Positions 49,302 through 57,805 of a stretch of 64,000 nucleotides of DNA are shown here, one piece after another. The position numbers and the translations under genes are program-made. Source of the stretch: Microtetraspora niveoalba. Lineage in GTDB: Bacteria > Actinomycetota > Actinomycetes > Streptosporangiales > Streptosporangiaceae. The stretch's first letter is position 1. The number at the start of each line of letters is the position of its first letter. A model generated the notes under the pieces. That model was not told the origin of the DNA, ran no database searches, and was given only the letters and a program-made list of their open reading frames with translations. Location of the stretch: assembly GCF_001570405.1 (NCBI RefSeq), contig NZ_BBYM01000035.1:28286-92285 (forward strand). Reading direction: 5' to 3'.

Positions 49302-49460
49302 ACGTCCGGGCTCGGCGGGAGTCCGAACGCGGCGAACAGGCCCGGCACCTCGAACACGTCGATCGCGATGAGGAAGCCCGCGTCGGCCGCCTCACCCCTT
49401 GACCGGCCCGGCCGGGCGCCCGGCGTAACCGGCTGGCGCCGCCTCCTCGACAACGTCTAG
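49274..49460. repeat. 28-bp duplication of the cutC 3' end flanking a gene fragment
   Basis: Identical 28-bp copies (CTGGCGCCGCC to ACGTCTAG) at 49274-49301 and 49433-49460. The first is the end of cutC; the second has no gene. The 131 bp between them include the minus-strand relic described separately. The pattern is that of a recombination or insertion scar. Confidence 0.75.
49298..49399 (-). pseudogene. unidentified C-terminal gene fragment
   Basis: On the minus strand an open frame without a start reads AADAGFLIAIDVFEVPGL, then FAAFGLPPSPDV, and stops at a TAG that overlaps the cutC stop region. The hydrophobic/acidic pattern looks like a genuine protein end, but I do not recognise the family. 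No upstream part of the gene exists in the window. Confidence 0.35.
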
Positions 49461-49561
49461 GCTCCGCGGCATTCGGGCGTTCTCGGTCGGCGCGTTCTCC
49501 CGGTAGGGCGAGGACGGCCGAGGACGCGTGGCGGGCCGATTCGTGATGCGGGGTGGGCCGG

Positions 49562-50038
49562 GTGCGGACGAGGTTGCGGAAGCTGACCGTCGGCGGGCGG
49601 CCGTTCATGTGGCGCGCCGAGATCCGCCACGTGAGCGGTGAGGGCGACTGCCACCGGTGCATCCGGGTGCGGATCTGGGGGGCGGGCAAGAACGGCCGCG
49701 CCCTGCAGGCCGACCTGTTGTCCAAGAGCTGGGGCACGCCGTGGGCCGCGTGCGCCACCGACGGCTCCTACCCGGCTCCCCGGGATGTGCGGGCACTCGT
49801 GGAGTACGCGATGGAGAACGGCTGGGAGCCCGAGATCCGCGGCGGGACGTTCATGCTGACCGAGAGCGAGCACGCGTCCGCGCTGGAGGTGCCCGATTTC
49901 CTGCTCACCGATCGGCTTCGCCTGCCGGACGCGCCGGATCCGACCGCGCGGGTGATCCGCGCCTTCGAGCGGCGGACGACCCTCGCGGCCGGCCCGCTCC
50001 CGAAGGAGGGCACCCCCGGTCCGGCCGCGCGCACGTAG
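49562..50038 (+). CDS. conserved hypothetical protein (158 aa)
   Basis: 158 residues from GTG 49562 (GTG 49553 is possible). It contains VRTRLRKLTVGGRPFMWRAE, CIRVRIWGAGKN, PRDVRALVEYAMENGWEPEI and FMLTESEH, a pattern recurring in actinobacterial proteins of unknown function, often near integrases or alone. The segment resembles a small beta domain followed by a helix. No catalytic motif. The last 40 residues look disordered. Confidence 0.7.
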   Translation: MRTRLRKLTVGGRPFMWRAEIRHVSGEGDCHRCIRVRIWGAGKNGRALQADLLSKSWGTPWAACATDGSYPAPRDVRALVEYAMENGWEPEIRGGTFMLTESEHASALEVPDFLLTDRLRLPDAPDPTARVIRAFERRTTLAAGPLPKEGTPGPAART

Positions 50039-50561
50039 CCGGCCGGACGCGAGACCCGCCCGGTAGCCGGATGCGAGGGGCCGCCACCGGCCTCGGGTTT
50101 TCGCTGCGGATTCCTCTGACGAACAGAAGGCGTCTGAGCGCGGTCCATATCGACCTCCGCGCCGCCTGATCGCCGGTCCCGCATCATTTGGTCCGAGGTG
50201 TCGACAAATGGGGTTATATCGGGGCCGCAAATGGTCCGGTGTGCGGACCGCTGCCCGGCCGAGGAGGAGGGCTCATTCGCCCGGTGCGGGACCCCCGCGT
50301 CGGGCAGGTCTCGCGGGGCCGCCGGATCGCCGAGAACTCCCGCGATGGCCGCTCCGCGCGGTTTCGCGATCCACGCTTTCGGTGCTCGGCGTTCGGTGCC
50401 GGTCGTCGCGCTATCGTTCCGCCCGAAAAGATATATAAGGCATTTCCCGAATTTGCTCGGCTCCCTCAATATCCAGTCAATGATGGCTGTTCGTCCGATG
50501 TCCAGAATCGGACAACAATCATCAATGACACGTTTGACCGTCACCTGTATTATCGCCGTTC
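50039..50561. other. 523-bp upstream region of the GPP34 gene, partly AT-rich
   Basis: Base composition drops well below the window average after 50390, with AAAAGATATATAAGG at 50424-50438 as the most AT-rich patch. Inverted repeat GTCCGAT-N7-ATCGGAC spans 50493-50513. No convincing small gene was found on either strand. It probably holds promoter and leader for the GPP34 gene, or transferred DNA. Confidence 0.45.
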
Positions 50562-51203
50562 GTGGCTGAAGGTGATCTTCCGAGCCCGTCACTGGCAGTC
50601 GATCTTTTCTTCGTCATGCACGACAACGTGACGGGTCGTCCGCGACTGCATCCCCGCCTCGCGAGCCTGGGTCTCGCGGGTGCCGTCATCGGCGAGCTGA
50701 TGCTCGCCGGGCGTGTGACGCTCGACCTCGCGCCGGGCCGGGACCGGCTCTACGTGACCGCCCGGGACGCCGCCGGCGACCCGCTCGCGCAGAGCGTGCT
50801 CGACCACCTCGTCGCCGAGCCGCACCACCCTCTGATCACCTGGCTCCACTTCTTCGCCCGCACGATCTACGCCGACGTCACCGCCGTCATGATCGCCGCG
50901 AAGCTGCTCAACCCGCCGTCGCGCCACCTGCTGAAACAGCAGCCGGCGACCCCCGTCAACACGAACACGGCCGCGTGGCCGCTCGCCCGCCTCAACCTCG
51001 CCGCCGAGCGGCGCACGCCGCCCGCGGTGAGGGACTGCGTCCTCATCGGGCTCTTCGTCGCCACCGGTGGCGCCGAGCGGGCTCTGCGGGAGCACGACCC
51101 CGCGTTCGCGGCCGCCGCGATCGCCGTGCTCCCGGCGCCGCTGCGGAGACTCATCGCCCAGACCGAGGTCGCCGTCGGCGAAGCCGTCATCAGCCGCCGG
51201 TGA
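50562..51203 (+). CDS. GPP34 (GOLPH3-like) family protein
   Basis: 213 residues from GTG 50562. GPP34 features: DLPSPSLAVDLFFVMHDN at the start, LGLAGAVIGELMLAGRVTL, then a basic region and a final helical bundle (CVLIGLFVATGGAERAL). Eukaryotic GOLPH3 binds phosphatidylinositol-4-phosphate. The bacterial members are common in streptomycetes and linked to membrane or secondary metabolism without a fixed role. An APC permease gene follows after 33 bp and may be co-transcribed. Confidence 0.85.
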   Translation: MAEGDLPSPSLAVDLFFVMHDNVTGRPRLHPRLASLGLAGAVIGELMLAGRVTLDLAPGRDRLYVTARDAAGDPLAQSVLDHLVAEPHHPLITWLHFFARTIYADVTAVMIAAKLLNPPSRHLLKQQPATPVNTNTAAWPLARLNLAAERRTPPAVRDCVLIGLFVATGGAERALREHDPAFAAAAIAVLPAPLRRLIAQTEVAVGEAVISRR

Positions 51204-51236
51204 ACCCTCCCCACCCCCCATCTCACGGAGTTCCGA

Positions 51237-52709
51237 ATGTCCCTCACAGAGCAACGGCCCGGCGCCGTCTCCGCCGCACTGGCCAAGGACCGGCTCGGTG
51301 TCCCGTCGGTCGTGTTCTTCGTCATCTCCGCGGCGGCGCCGCTGATGGTCGTCGCGGGTTCGGTCCCGACGGCGTACACGGTGACGGGCGTCATCGGCGT
51401 GCCGTTCGCGTTCCTGATGCTGGGCGCGATCTTCACGCTCTTCGCCGTCGGGTACGTGACCATGGCCAGGTACGTCGTGAACGCGGGCGCGTTCTACGCC
51501 TACGCGGCGCAGGGGCTCGGCCGGACGCAGGGGGTGGCGACCGCGTGGGTGGCCCTGCTGGCCTACAACGCGCTGCAACTGGGCCTCTACGGCATCATCG
51601 GGTCGGCGGCCGAGCCGCTGCTCCTCGACTGGTTCGGCGCCTCGCCCCCGTGGTGGGTGATCGCGCTGGTGGCGTGGGCGCTGACCGGCCTGCTCGGCCT
51701 GCTGCGGGTGGACGTCAACGGCAAGATCCTCTCGGTCCTCCTGGTGAGCGAGATCGCCGTCGTCCTGGTGTTCGACCTCGGTGACCTGTTCCACGCCGCC
51801 CCGAGCGGCGTGAGCTTCGAGGGCTTCAACCCCGGCGCGCTGTTCGTGCCCGGCGTGGGCGCCGCGCTCGCCACCGTCGTCGCCGGGTTCGCCGGCATCG
51901 AGTCGTCGGTGGTCTTCGCCGAGGAGTCCAAGGACCGCGACAGGACCGTGCCCGTCGCCACCTACGTGGGCATCGCGATCATCGCGCTGCTGTACGCGGT
52001 CTCCGCGTGGGCGCAGACGGTGCCGGCCGGGCCGGACGGGATCGTCAAGGCGGCGTCCGAGCAGGGGACCGAGCTGATCTTCAACCAGGCGGCCGCCCAC
52101 ATGGGCTCGGCCGTCTCGACGATCGGGTCCGTGCTGTTCGTGACCAGCAGCATGGCGTGCATGATCGCCTTCCACAACACCACGGCCCGCTACATCTTCG
52201 CGCTGGGCCGTGAGAACGTCCTTCCGCCGGTGTTCGGGCGCACCTCGGCCCGCACCGCCGCCCCGATGGCCGGCTCCGTGCTGCAGACGGCGCTCGGACT
52301 GATCGTGATCGTCGTCTACGCGGCCTTCGACCTCGACCCGGTCACGAAGCTGTTCTTCACCTTCGGCGCGTTCGGCGGGCTCGGGCTGCTGACCCTGCTC
52401 ACCGTCACCTCGATCTCGGTGATCGTGTTCTTCGCCCGGAACCCCACGGGCGAGACGGCCTGGCGGACGCGCGTCGCCCCGGCCCTCGCCGCCGTGGCGC
52501 TGTGCGTGATCATCGGCATGACTCTGATCAACTTCGACACCGTCCTCGGGGTCGCGCCCGACTCGGTCATCCGCTGGATCCTGCCCGGCATCTTCCCCGT
52601 CGCGATCGCCCTCGGCGTCGCGTGGGCGCGCGTCCTGAAGGCGACCAGGCCGGAGGTGTACGCCAACATCGGCCTGGGCGCGCACGCCGCCGGAGGAGGT
52701 GCCAGGTGA
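51237..52709 (+). CDS. APC-family amino acid/amine permease
   Basis: 490 residues with about 12 membrane helices. The first helices carry the APC glycine-rich break (VFFVISAAAPLMVVAGSVPT) and helix 6 contains ATVVAGFAGIESSVVFAEES, the substrate/ion site of APC transporters. Likely imports an amino acid or amine with protons. CACGGAG precedes ATG 51237. The GTGA overlap at 52706 couples it to the GNAT gene, so the substrate might be acetylated after import. Confidence 0.88.
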   Translation: MSLTEQRPGAVSAALAKDRLGVPSVVFFVISAAAPLMVVAGSVPTAYTVTGVIGVPFAFLMLGAIFTLFAVGYVTMARYVVNAGAFYAYAAQGLGRTQGVATAWVALLAYNALQLGLYGIIGSAAEPLLLDWFGASPPWWVIALVAWALTGLLGLLRVDVNGKILSVLLVSEIAVVLVFDLGDLFHAAPSGVSFEGFNPGALFVPGVGAALATVVAGFAGIESSVVFAEESKDRDRTVPVATYVGIAIIALLYAVSAWAQTVPAGPDGIVKAASEQGTELIFNQAAAHMGSAVSTIGSVLFVTSSMACMIAFHNTTARYIFALGRENVLPPVFGRTSARTAAPMAGSVLQTALGLIVIVVYAAFDLDPVTKLFFTFGAFGGLGLLTLLTVTSISVIVFFARNPTGETAWRTRVAPALAAVALCVIIGMTLINFDTVLGVAPDSVIRWILPGIFPVAIALGVAWARVLKATRPEVYANIGLGAHAAGGGAR

Positions 52710-53299
52710 CCGCCGAAATCACTCGCATGACCGACGCGGACGCGGCCGGCGAGCTCATCGCCGAAACCTTCAGCCGCGACGAGATCACCCGGTGGCTCAT
52801 CCCGCCGGAGCGGGACCGGCTGCCGATCCAGCGTCGGTTCTTCACCATGCACACCGCGCACGCCCTCGACCACGGCCACATCTACGGGGTCCGCGAGTCG
52901 GGCGAGCTCGCCGGGGTCGCGGTCTGGTTCAGCGCGCCGTACCCCGAGATCCCCGGGCAGGAGGAGCGGATCGCGTCCTTCGCCGGAGAGCACGCCGAAC
53001 GCTACGACCTGTTCGGCGCGCTCATGGACGAGCTCCGCCCGCAGAAGCCGCACCACTACCTGGCGTTCATCGCCCTGCTGGAGGGGCGGACCGGCCGCGG
53101 CCTCGGCAGCCTGCTGCTGGAGGAGCACCACCGGCGGCTGGACACCGAAGGGACGCCGGCGTACCTGGAGGCCAGCAGCGAGGCGAGCCGCCGGCTCTAT
53201 CTCCGGCACGGCTACGTGGACATGCCGGAGCTGCTCCGGCTGCCCGACGGTCCGGTGATGTATCCGATGTGGCGCGAGCCGGTCTCCCGCGCGGACTGA
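52706..53299 (+). CDS. GNAT-family N-acetyltransferase, coupled to the permease
   Basis: 197 residues from GTG 52706, overlapping the permease stop. GNAT core: LAFIALLEGRTGRGLGSLLL (acetyl-CoA loop RTGRGLG) and LEASSEASRRLYLRHGYVD. The arrangement GPP34-APC permease-GNAT suggests a small uptake or resistance operon. Acceptor unknown. Confidence 0.87.
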   Translation: MTAEITRMTDADAAGELIAETFSRDEITRWLIPPERDRLPIQRRFFTMHTAHALDHGHIYGVRESGELAGVAVWFSAPYPEIPGQEERIASFAGEHAERYDLFGALMDELRPQKPHHYLAFIALLEGRTGRGLGSLLLEEHHRRLDTEGTPAYLEASSEASRRLYLRHGYVDMPELLRLPDGPVMYPMWREPVSRAD

Positions 53300-53310
53300 C
53301 CGCCCGGCGG

Positions 53311-54516
53311 CTACCCGCCGTCGGCGGCGCCGTCCAGCAGGCAGAGGGCGTTGTCGGCGCGGGTGAGCGCGGCCATCACGGTCCTGATCGTGGCGGGTTC
53401 GTCCATGATGCCGCCGCCCGCGTCCCGCCGCTGCTCCCACGCCTCCACCCGCGCGCGGTACTCCTCGTAGTGCGCGAGATGGAACGCGTACACGGCGGCG
53501 TAGCGGCTGACCAGATGCGAGGGGTGCATGTCCCACCCCTGGTAGAAGCCGTGCGAGAGCGAGTGCGCCACCAGCTCGGCGTGCCGGGCCCAGAGCGCGC
53601 GGACATCCTGGGACGAGTTGGACGCGGGGGAGGCGGCGAGCGAGCCGTCGGACAGCTCCACCCCGGTCCCGGCGAAGACGATGCGCATGGCCTCCCTGGC
53701 CTGGTCGCACACCGGGTGGTCGAGCCGCTGCTCGTGCGGGGGCAGCCCGCAGGCGGCGGTGTAGTCGAACACCCCGAAATGCGCGGCGGCCAGCCGTCCC
53801 TTGAGGGACGGCACCAGGTCGGGGGAGCGCAGCAGGAACGCCACCGTCTGGGGGGCCTCGACCTGGATCTCGAACCGCAGGGCGCACTCCGGCAGGCCGA
53901 GCGCGCCCTCCAGCGCTTCCAGGCAGCCGGCGAACTGCCCGAGGTACGCCTCCATCAGCACCTTCGGGAAGGTGACCGTGAAGCCCGGCGGCAGCTCGCC
54001 CGCGCGCCTGAGCACCTCCGTGAGGAAACCGTCGAGCGTCCTGACGCTGCGTACGGGGTCCCCGTCGGCGAACGACTTGACCCGCAGCCCCCAGCGGCGC
54101 GGCAGCGTGCCCGCCTCCGCCATCGCCGCCACGGCGTCGGCGGCGCTCTCGACGTGCCGGTCCTCCTCGGCGTCCGGGCGCCGGCCGTACCCGTCCTCGA
54201 AGTCGACGCGCAGGTCCTCGACCGGCTCGATCCGCAGCTTCCTGCGGACGCGGTCGTGGACGGGCGCGGCCAGATCGGGGTCGAGCCCGCACAGCGGCGG
54301 CAGCTCCCCGGGGGTGAAGAGGTGCTCGTGGAGCAGTTCGGTGGCAGCCCGCCCCCACTCGTCGACCGTGGTCGCGGAGACCCGGTCGGCGGGCACGTAA
54401 ATGGTGTGCACCGGCTGCCAGGCGGGCTCCGTCCCGGCGAACCGCTCAGACTGCTCCCGATAGGTTTCCTCGAAGCCCCCGATGAGGCCGGACGGTTCGG
54501 GCAGGGTCGTCTTCAT
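53311..54516 (-). CDS. DUF6986 family aldolase/lyase-like protein
   Basis: 401 residues. TIM-barrel relatives of the HpcH/HpaI and citrate lyase beta groups: DLRVDFEDGYGRRPDAEED, FEIQVEAPQTVAFLL (Glu and Gln of the metal site), FGVFDYTAACGLPPHEQRL and GWDMHPSHLVSRYAAVY. Streptomyces members lie near purine or glyoxylate genes, suggesting a C-C lyase acting on a keto or hydroxy acid. No such neighbours are seen here. Function unconfirmed. Convergent with the GNAT gene. Confidence 0.82.
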   Translation of the reverse strand: MKTTLPEPSGLIGGFEETYREQSERFAGTEPAWQPVHTIYVPADRVSATTVDEWGRAATELLHEHLFTPGELPPLCGLDPDLAAPVHDRVRRKLRIEPVEDLRVDFEDGYGRRPDAEEDRHVESAADAVAAMAEAGTLPRRWGLRVKSFADGDPVRSVRTLDGFLTEVLRRAGELPPGFTVTFPKVLMEAYLGQFAGCLEALEGALGLPECALRFEIQVEAPQTVAFLLRSPDLVPSLKGRLAAAHFGVFDYTAACGLPPHEQRLDHPVCDQAREAMRIVFAGTGVELSDGSLAASPASNSSQDVRALWARHAELVAHSLSHGFYQGWDMHPSHLVSRYAAVYAFHLAHYEEYRARVEAWEQRRDAGGGIMDEPATIRTVMAALTRADNALCLLDGAADGG

Positions 54517-54598
54517 ACCCCGATCCTCGCAAAGCGGCCCCGTAGGGGTCGGGACGAGGCCCGTCGTACCCCGGCCGCCGGGAAGCGGCGCGGGCCGG

Positions 54599-55933
54599 TC
54601 AGGACGGGGCGCCCGCCGTGTCCCGGGGGGCGCGGCCGCAGGCGGCGAGCAGCGCGGGACGGCCGACGAGCTTGACCCGCTCGCCCCGCCCCAGGGCCCG
54701 GGCCAGGTCGGCCTCGGCCGCCTCGATCGCGAGCCAGTCGTCGTACGTCACGGGGGTGACGCCGCGCGCGCTCAGCAGGTCGTCCAGCTTGGTGGCCGCC
54801 GTCCCGGGGACGGCCTCCGCGAGCAGGGTGCGCGCGGTCTCGGCGGCGTCGGACTTGTTGGTGCCGATCACGCCGGTGGGGCCCCGCTTGAGCCATCCGG
54901 CGACGTACTGGCGCTCGGCCCCCGTCACCTTGCCCGCGACGTTCGGCACGGTCATGGTCCCGGTGTCGAACGGCACGCCGGGCAGCGGCACGCTGCGGTA
55001 GCCCACCGACCGCAGCACCATGCCGGCCGGGACGGTCTCGAACTCGCCGGTGCCGGTCACCCGGCCGTCCACCAGGCGGGTCCGCTCCAGCCGGATGCCC
55101 TCGACGCGGGTGGCGCCGAGGATCTCCACCGGGCGCAGCCAGAAGCGCACGTCCAAGGCGCGCGGCCGGCCCTGCGGAACCCGCGCGGACCAGGAGCGCA
55201 ACACCTCGACGTTGCCCCTGATCTGACGGGAGAGCCCTTCGACGTCCGCGCCCTCGACCTCGTGCGGGAGGGTGCGGACGTCGGCGTTCGTCAGCTCGCC
55301 CAGCTCACGCAGCTCCTTGAGGGTGAACTTGGCGTGCTCGGGGCCCCGGCGCCCGATCATGTGGATCCGGCGGACGCGGGAGGCGGCGAGCCGGTCGAGC
55401 ACCTCCTCCGGGACGTCCGTGCCGCGCAGTTCGTCGGCGGTCTTGGCGAGGACGCGCACGACGTCGACGGCGACGTTGCCGACGCCGATGACCGCGACCT
55501 CCTCGGCGTCGAGCGTGAAGGCGTCGGCGGGGACGTCGGGGTGGCCGCAGTACCAGTTCACGAAGTCGGTCGCGGCGACGCTGCCCGGCAGGTCCTCGCC
55601 CGGGATGCCGAGGTGCCGGTCCACCATCGCCCCGGTGCAGTAGACGACCGCGTCGTAGCAGGCCAGCAGCTCGTCGGCGGAGACGTCGGACCCCAGCTCG
55701 ACGCCGCCGAGGAAGCGGGTGCCCGGCGACTCGAGCACCCGCCGCAGGTAGCCCGCGACCGACTTGATCGACGTGTGGTCGGGGGCCACGCCGTACCGGA
55801 CGAGGCCGTAGGGGGTGGGCAGCCGTTCGAGGACGTCGATCTCGACGGGTTCGCCGGACTGCTTGGACAGGGCCTCGGCGGTGTAGATCCCGGCCGGTCC
55901 CGATCCCACGATCGCCACGCGCAACGTCACCAT
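54599..55933 (-). CDS. fprA: FprA-type ferredoxin/adrenodoxin NADP reductase
   Basis: 444 residues. FAD loop GSGPAGIYTAEAL at residue 9; GLVRYGVAPDH; NADP loop GVGNVAVDVVRVLAK; RRIHMIGRRGPEHAKFT; and late GWLKRGPTGVIGTNK. This is the mammalian-adrenodoxin-reductase-like FprA of actinobacteria, which passes electrons from NADPH to ferredoxins serving P450s and other oxygenases. In this window it could feed oxygenases of the catabolic regulon, though no KstR2-like site precedes it. The 260-bp upstream region holds a hairpin (56108-56140). Confidence 0.92.
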   Translation of the reverse strand: MVTLRVAIVGSGPAGIYTAEALSKQSGEPVEIDVLERLPTPYGLVRYGVAPDHTSIKSVAGYLRRVLESPGTRFLGGVELGSDVSADELLACYDAVVYCTGAMVDRHLGIPGEDLPGSVAATDFVNWYCGHPDVPADAFTLDAEEVAVIGVGNVAVDVVRVLAKTADELRGTDVPEEVLDRLAASRVRRIHMIGRRGPEHAKFTLKELRELGELTNADVRTLPHEVEGADVEGLSRQIRGNVEVLRSWSARVPQGRPRALDVRFWLRPVEILGATRVEGIRLERTRLVDGRVTGTGEFETVPAGMVLRSVGYRSVPLPGVPFDTGTMTVPNVAGKVTGAERQYVAGWLKRGPTGVIGTNKSDAAETARTLLAEAVPGTAATKLDDLLSARGVTPVTYDDWLAIEAAEADLARALGRGERVKLVGRPALLAACGRAPRDTAGAPS

Positions 55934-56107
55934 GGCCTCCAGGGCAGGCGTCCTTTACGTGATTCTTTACCACGAGGACCCCATTGGGCCAGGTGGGCCG
56001 CGCCACCGCCGGAGGATGTCTTGCCCACGCCTCGCCCGTCGTCCGGTCCCGCCCGTGGCGCGGCCCCCGGAGCGGGGAAATGTCGCGAATGAGGGCTTGC
56101 GTGGGGT

Positions 56108-56140
56108 TGCCTCGACGATCAAAGTTGATCCTCGTGGGCA
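56108..56140. other. imperfect hairpin in the gap between fprA and the 162-aa gene
   Basis: A 15-bp imperfect stem with the perfect core GATCAA-AG-TTGATC at 56117-56130. It lies 54 bp before the 162-aa gene. It may be an operator or a leader structure; no riboswitch class matches. Confidence 0.4.
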
Positions 56141-56193
56141 AAAGGCGGAGAAACCCGGGGACGCACCAGCGGCCGGATGGCACGCTCCCAGAC

Positions 56194-56682
56194 ATGAGGG
56201 GATTCCGTAGGAGGCTGCCCGACGCGCGCCCGGAGGCCGAGCCGCTGCCGGACGCGCGGCGCTACGAGGCGCTCGGCCGGGTGCTGGCCGCGCTGACCGG
56301 AGACGCGGAGATGCGCGACGCGTGCCGCGACCTGAGCTGGTGGCGCGCGGCGGACGAGAGCTGGCACATCGAGTGGGGCGACGGCCCGTACGCCTCGGAG
56401 GTGGCCGAGCTGCTCGTCGAGCGGGTGCGCGAGCCGGGGGGCGACGCGGGACCGTCCGGGCCGTCCCGCCTGGTCACGCCGTCCGGGCTCGTCACGCGTA
56501 CGACGGCGGACCTCGACGTCATGGGCGTCGGCTTCCTGCTGCGCGCGGTCGATCCGCTCGGGCTGGAGCGCCTGCGCACGACCCCCGGGCTGTGGCGGAT
56601 GGCCGCCTCGATCGCCGCCGGCGAGGAGCCGGAGGGCCGCGGCGGCGCCCGCAGGCACTGGGAGGAGCTGCTCGGCGGCTGA
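56194..56682 (+). CDS. conserved hypothetical protein (162 aa)
   Basis: 162 residues from ATG 56194. It has RRYEALGRVLAALTGDAEMR, LSWWRAADESWHIEWGDGPY, VTRTTADLDVMGVGFLLRAV, and GLWRMAASIAAGEEP. It looks like a folded alpha/beta protein with a buried Trp-rich segment, and similar proteins occur in Streptosporangiaceae, but no function is known to me. The stop is 28 bp from the convergent acyl-CoA dehydrogenase stop. Confidence 0.7.
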   Translation: MRGFRRRLPDARPEAEPLPDARRYEALGRVLAALTGDAEMRDACRDLSWWRAADESWHIEWGDGPYASEVAELLVERVREPGGDAGPSGPSRLVTPSGLVTRTTADLDVMGVGFLLRAVDPLGLERLRTTPGLWRMAASIAAGEEPEGRGGARRHWEELLGG

Positions 56683-56709
56683 CCGACCGGCCGCCCCTCC
56701 CGGCCGTGG

Positions 56710-57702
56710 TCAGAGGACGGAGTGGGCCAGCCGCGCCCGGTGGGCCTGGGGCGGCCCGAAGAGCTGGGAGTCGGAGGTCGCCCGCTTGAAGTAGCGGTGC
56801 GCCTCGTGCTCCCAGGTGACGCCGATCCCGCCGTGGACCTGGATGCTCTCGCCGGCCGCCGCCAGGTAGGCCTCGGTGCAGTACGACCCCGCGATCGCCG
56901 CGTAGACCGCCAGCTCGTCGGCGGGGGCCGCGCACGCCTGGTAGGCCGCCGAGCGGGCCGACTCCACCAGCAGCAGCACGTCGGCCAGCTTGTGCTTGAC
57001 CGCCTGGAACGAGCCGATCGGGCGGCCGAACTGGTGCCGCTGCTTGGCGTACTCCACGGCCGCCTCCAGGGAGCGGGACGCGCCGCCGACCTGCTCCGCC
57101 GCGAGCGCGGCGACACCCAGGTCGCGCACCCGGTCGCGTGCCCCCGCGTCGCCGATCCGCCGGGCCTGGACGCCGTCGAAGGTCAGCTCGGCCAGCGGCC
57201 GGGTCTGGTCCATCGTGACGTGCGGCCGGCGCGCGGAGGGGATCGCCTCGACCAGGGCGTCCCCCACGTACGCGAGGACGACCTCCCCGTCCAGCGCGTA
57301 CGGCGCCACGCCGTTCAGGAGGCCCCCCTCGAAGGTCAGCTCGGCCTCGTCGGGGAAGATGACGGTGGCCGTCACGGTCCCGTCCGCGATGCCGGGGAGC
57401 AGCCGCTCCTTGGCGTCCTCGTCGCCCGACTCGGTGATCGCGGACACGGCCAGGACGGCGGTGGCGAGATAGGGGAGCGGTGACAGCGCCCGGCCGATCT
57501 CCTCGCAGACGACGGCCGCCTCGGCGAGCCCGCAGCCCGCGCCGCCGTACTCCTCGGGGACGGCCATCCCGGCGACCCCGAGCTCTCCGGCGAAGCGGCG
57601 CCACACGGTCTGGTCCGCCGTGCCGGGGTGGGCCTCGAGGAAGGATCGTACGGCGACTCGCAGCTCGCGCAGTTCATCAGAAGAGGTCACGCGGGGCAGC
57701 AT
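56710..57702 (-). CDS. acyl-CoA dehydrogenase, short FadE type
   Basis: 330 residues. ACAD features: PEEYGGAGCGLAEAAVVCEE, a reduced middle domain, then AALAAEQVGGASRSLEAAV (Glu as likely base) and GSFQAVKHKLADVLLLVESA, ending SIQVHGGIGVTWEHEAHRYF. Short FadE proteins of this kind form alpha2beta2 enzymes in sterol side-chain oxidation, with a longer partner. The partner is not next to it. ATG 57702 directly abuts a KstR2-like site, so the real start may be GTG 57690 or the mRNA may be leaderless. Confidence 0.88.
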   Translation of the reverse strand: MLPRVTSSDELRELRVAVRSFLEAHPGTADQTVWRRFAGELGVAGMAVPEEYGGAGCGLAEAAVVCEEIGRALSPLPYLATAVLAVSAITESGDEDAKERLLPGIADGTVTATVIFPDEAELTFEGGLLNGVAPYALDGEVVLAYVGDALVEAIPSARRPHVTMDQTRPLAELTFDGVQARRIGDAGARDRVRDLGVAALAAEQVGGASRSLEAAVEYAKQRHQFGRPIGSFQAVKHKLADVLLLVESARSAAYQACAAPADELAVYAAIAGSYCTEAYLAAAGESIQVHGGIGVTWEHEAHRYFKRATSDSQLFGPPQAHRARLAHSVL

Positions 57703-57716
57703 AACAAGCGTTTGCT
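57703..57716. promoter_or_regulatory. KstR2-like operator at the acyl-CoA dehydrogenase start
   Basis: AACAAGCGTTTGCT matches AnCAAGnnCTTGnT at 9 of 10 fixed positions. The wider repeat CAAGC-N4-GCTTG (57705-57718) is perfect. It touches the first ATG of the gene. Confidence 0.65.
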
Positions 57717-57805
57717 TGATGTACCTGTCCTATGGAGTATTTTGTCCTGTTTTGGGATGTATATACACTGGTCATTGCCACTTTTAGATGATTTTGGGGG
57801 ATCGA

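Noticed and set aside
50188..50631. 147-codon plus-strand frame before the GPP34 gene
   Set aside because: Overlaps the GPP34 start, has no ribosome site and no domain-like pattern.
50589..52685. 698-codon frame opposite the GPP34 and permease genes
   Set aside because: Arg/His/Asp-rich antisense composition with no fold; plus-strand genes have clear families.
56090..56190. Possible riboswitch leader before the 162-aa gene
   Set aside because: G-rich patches recall cyclic di-AMP leaders, but the conserved core elements are not found; reported only as a hairpin.
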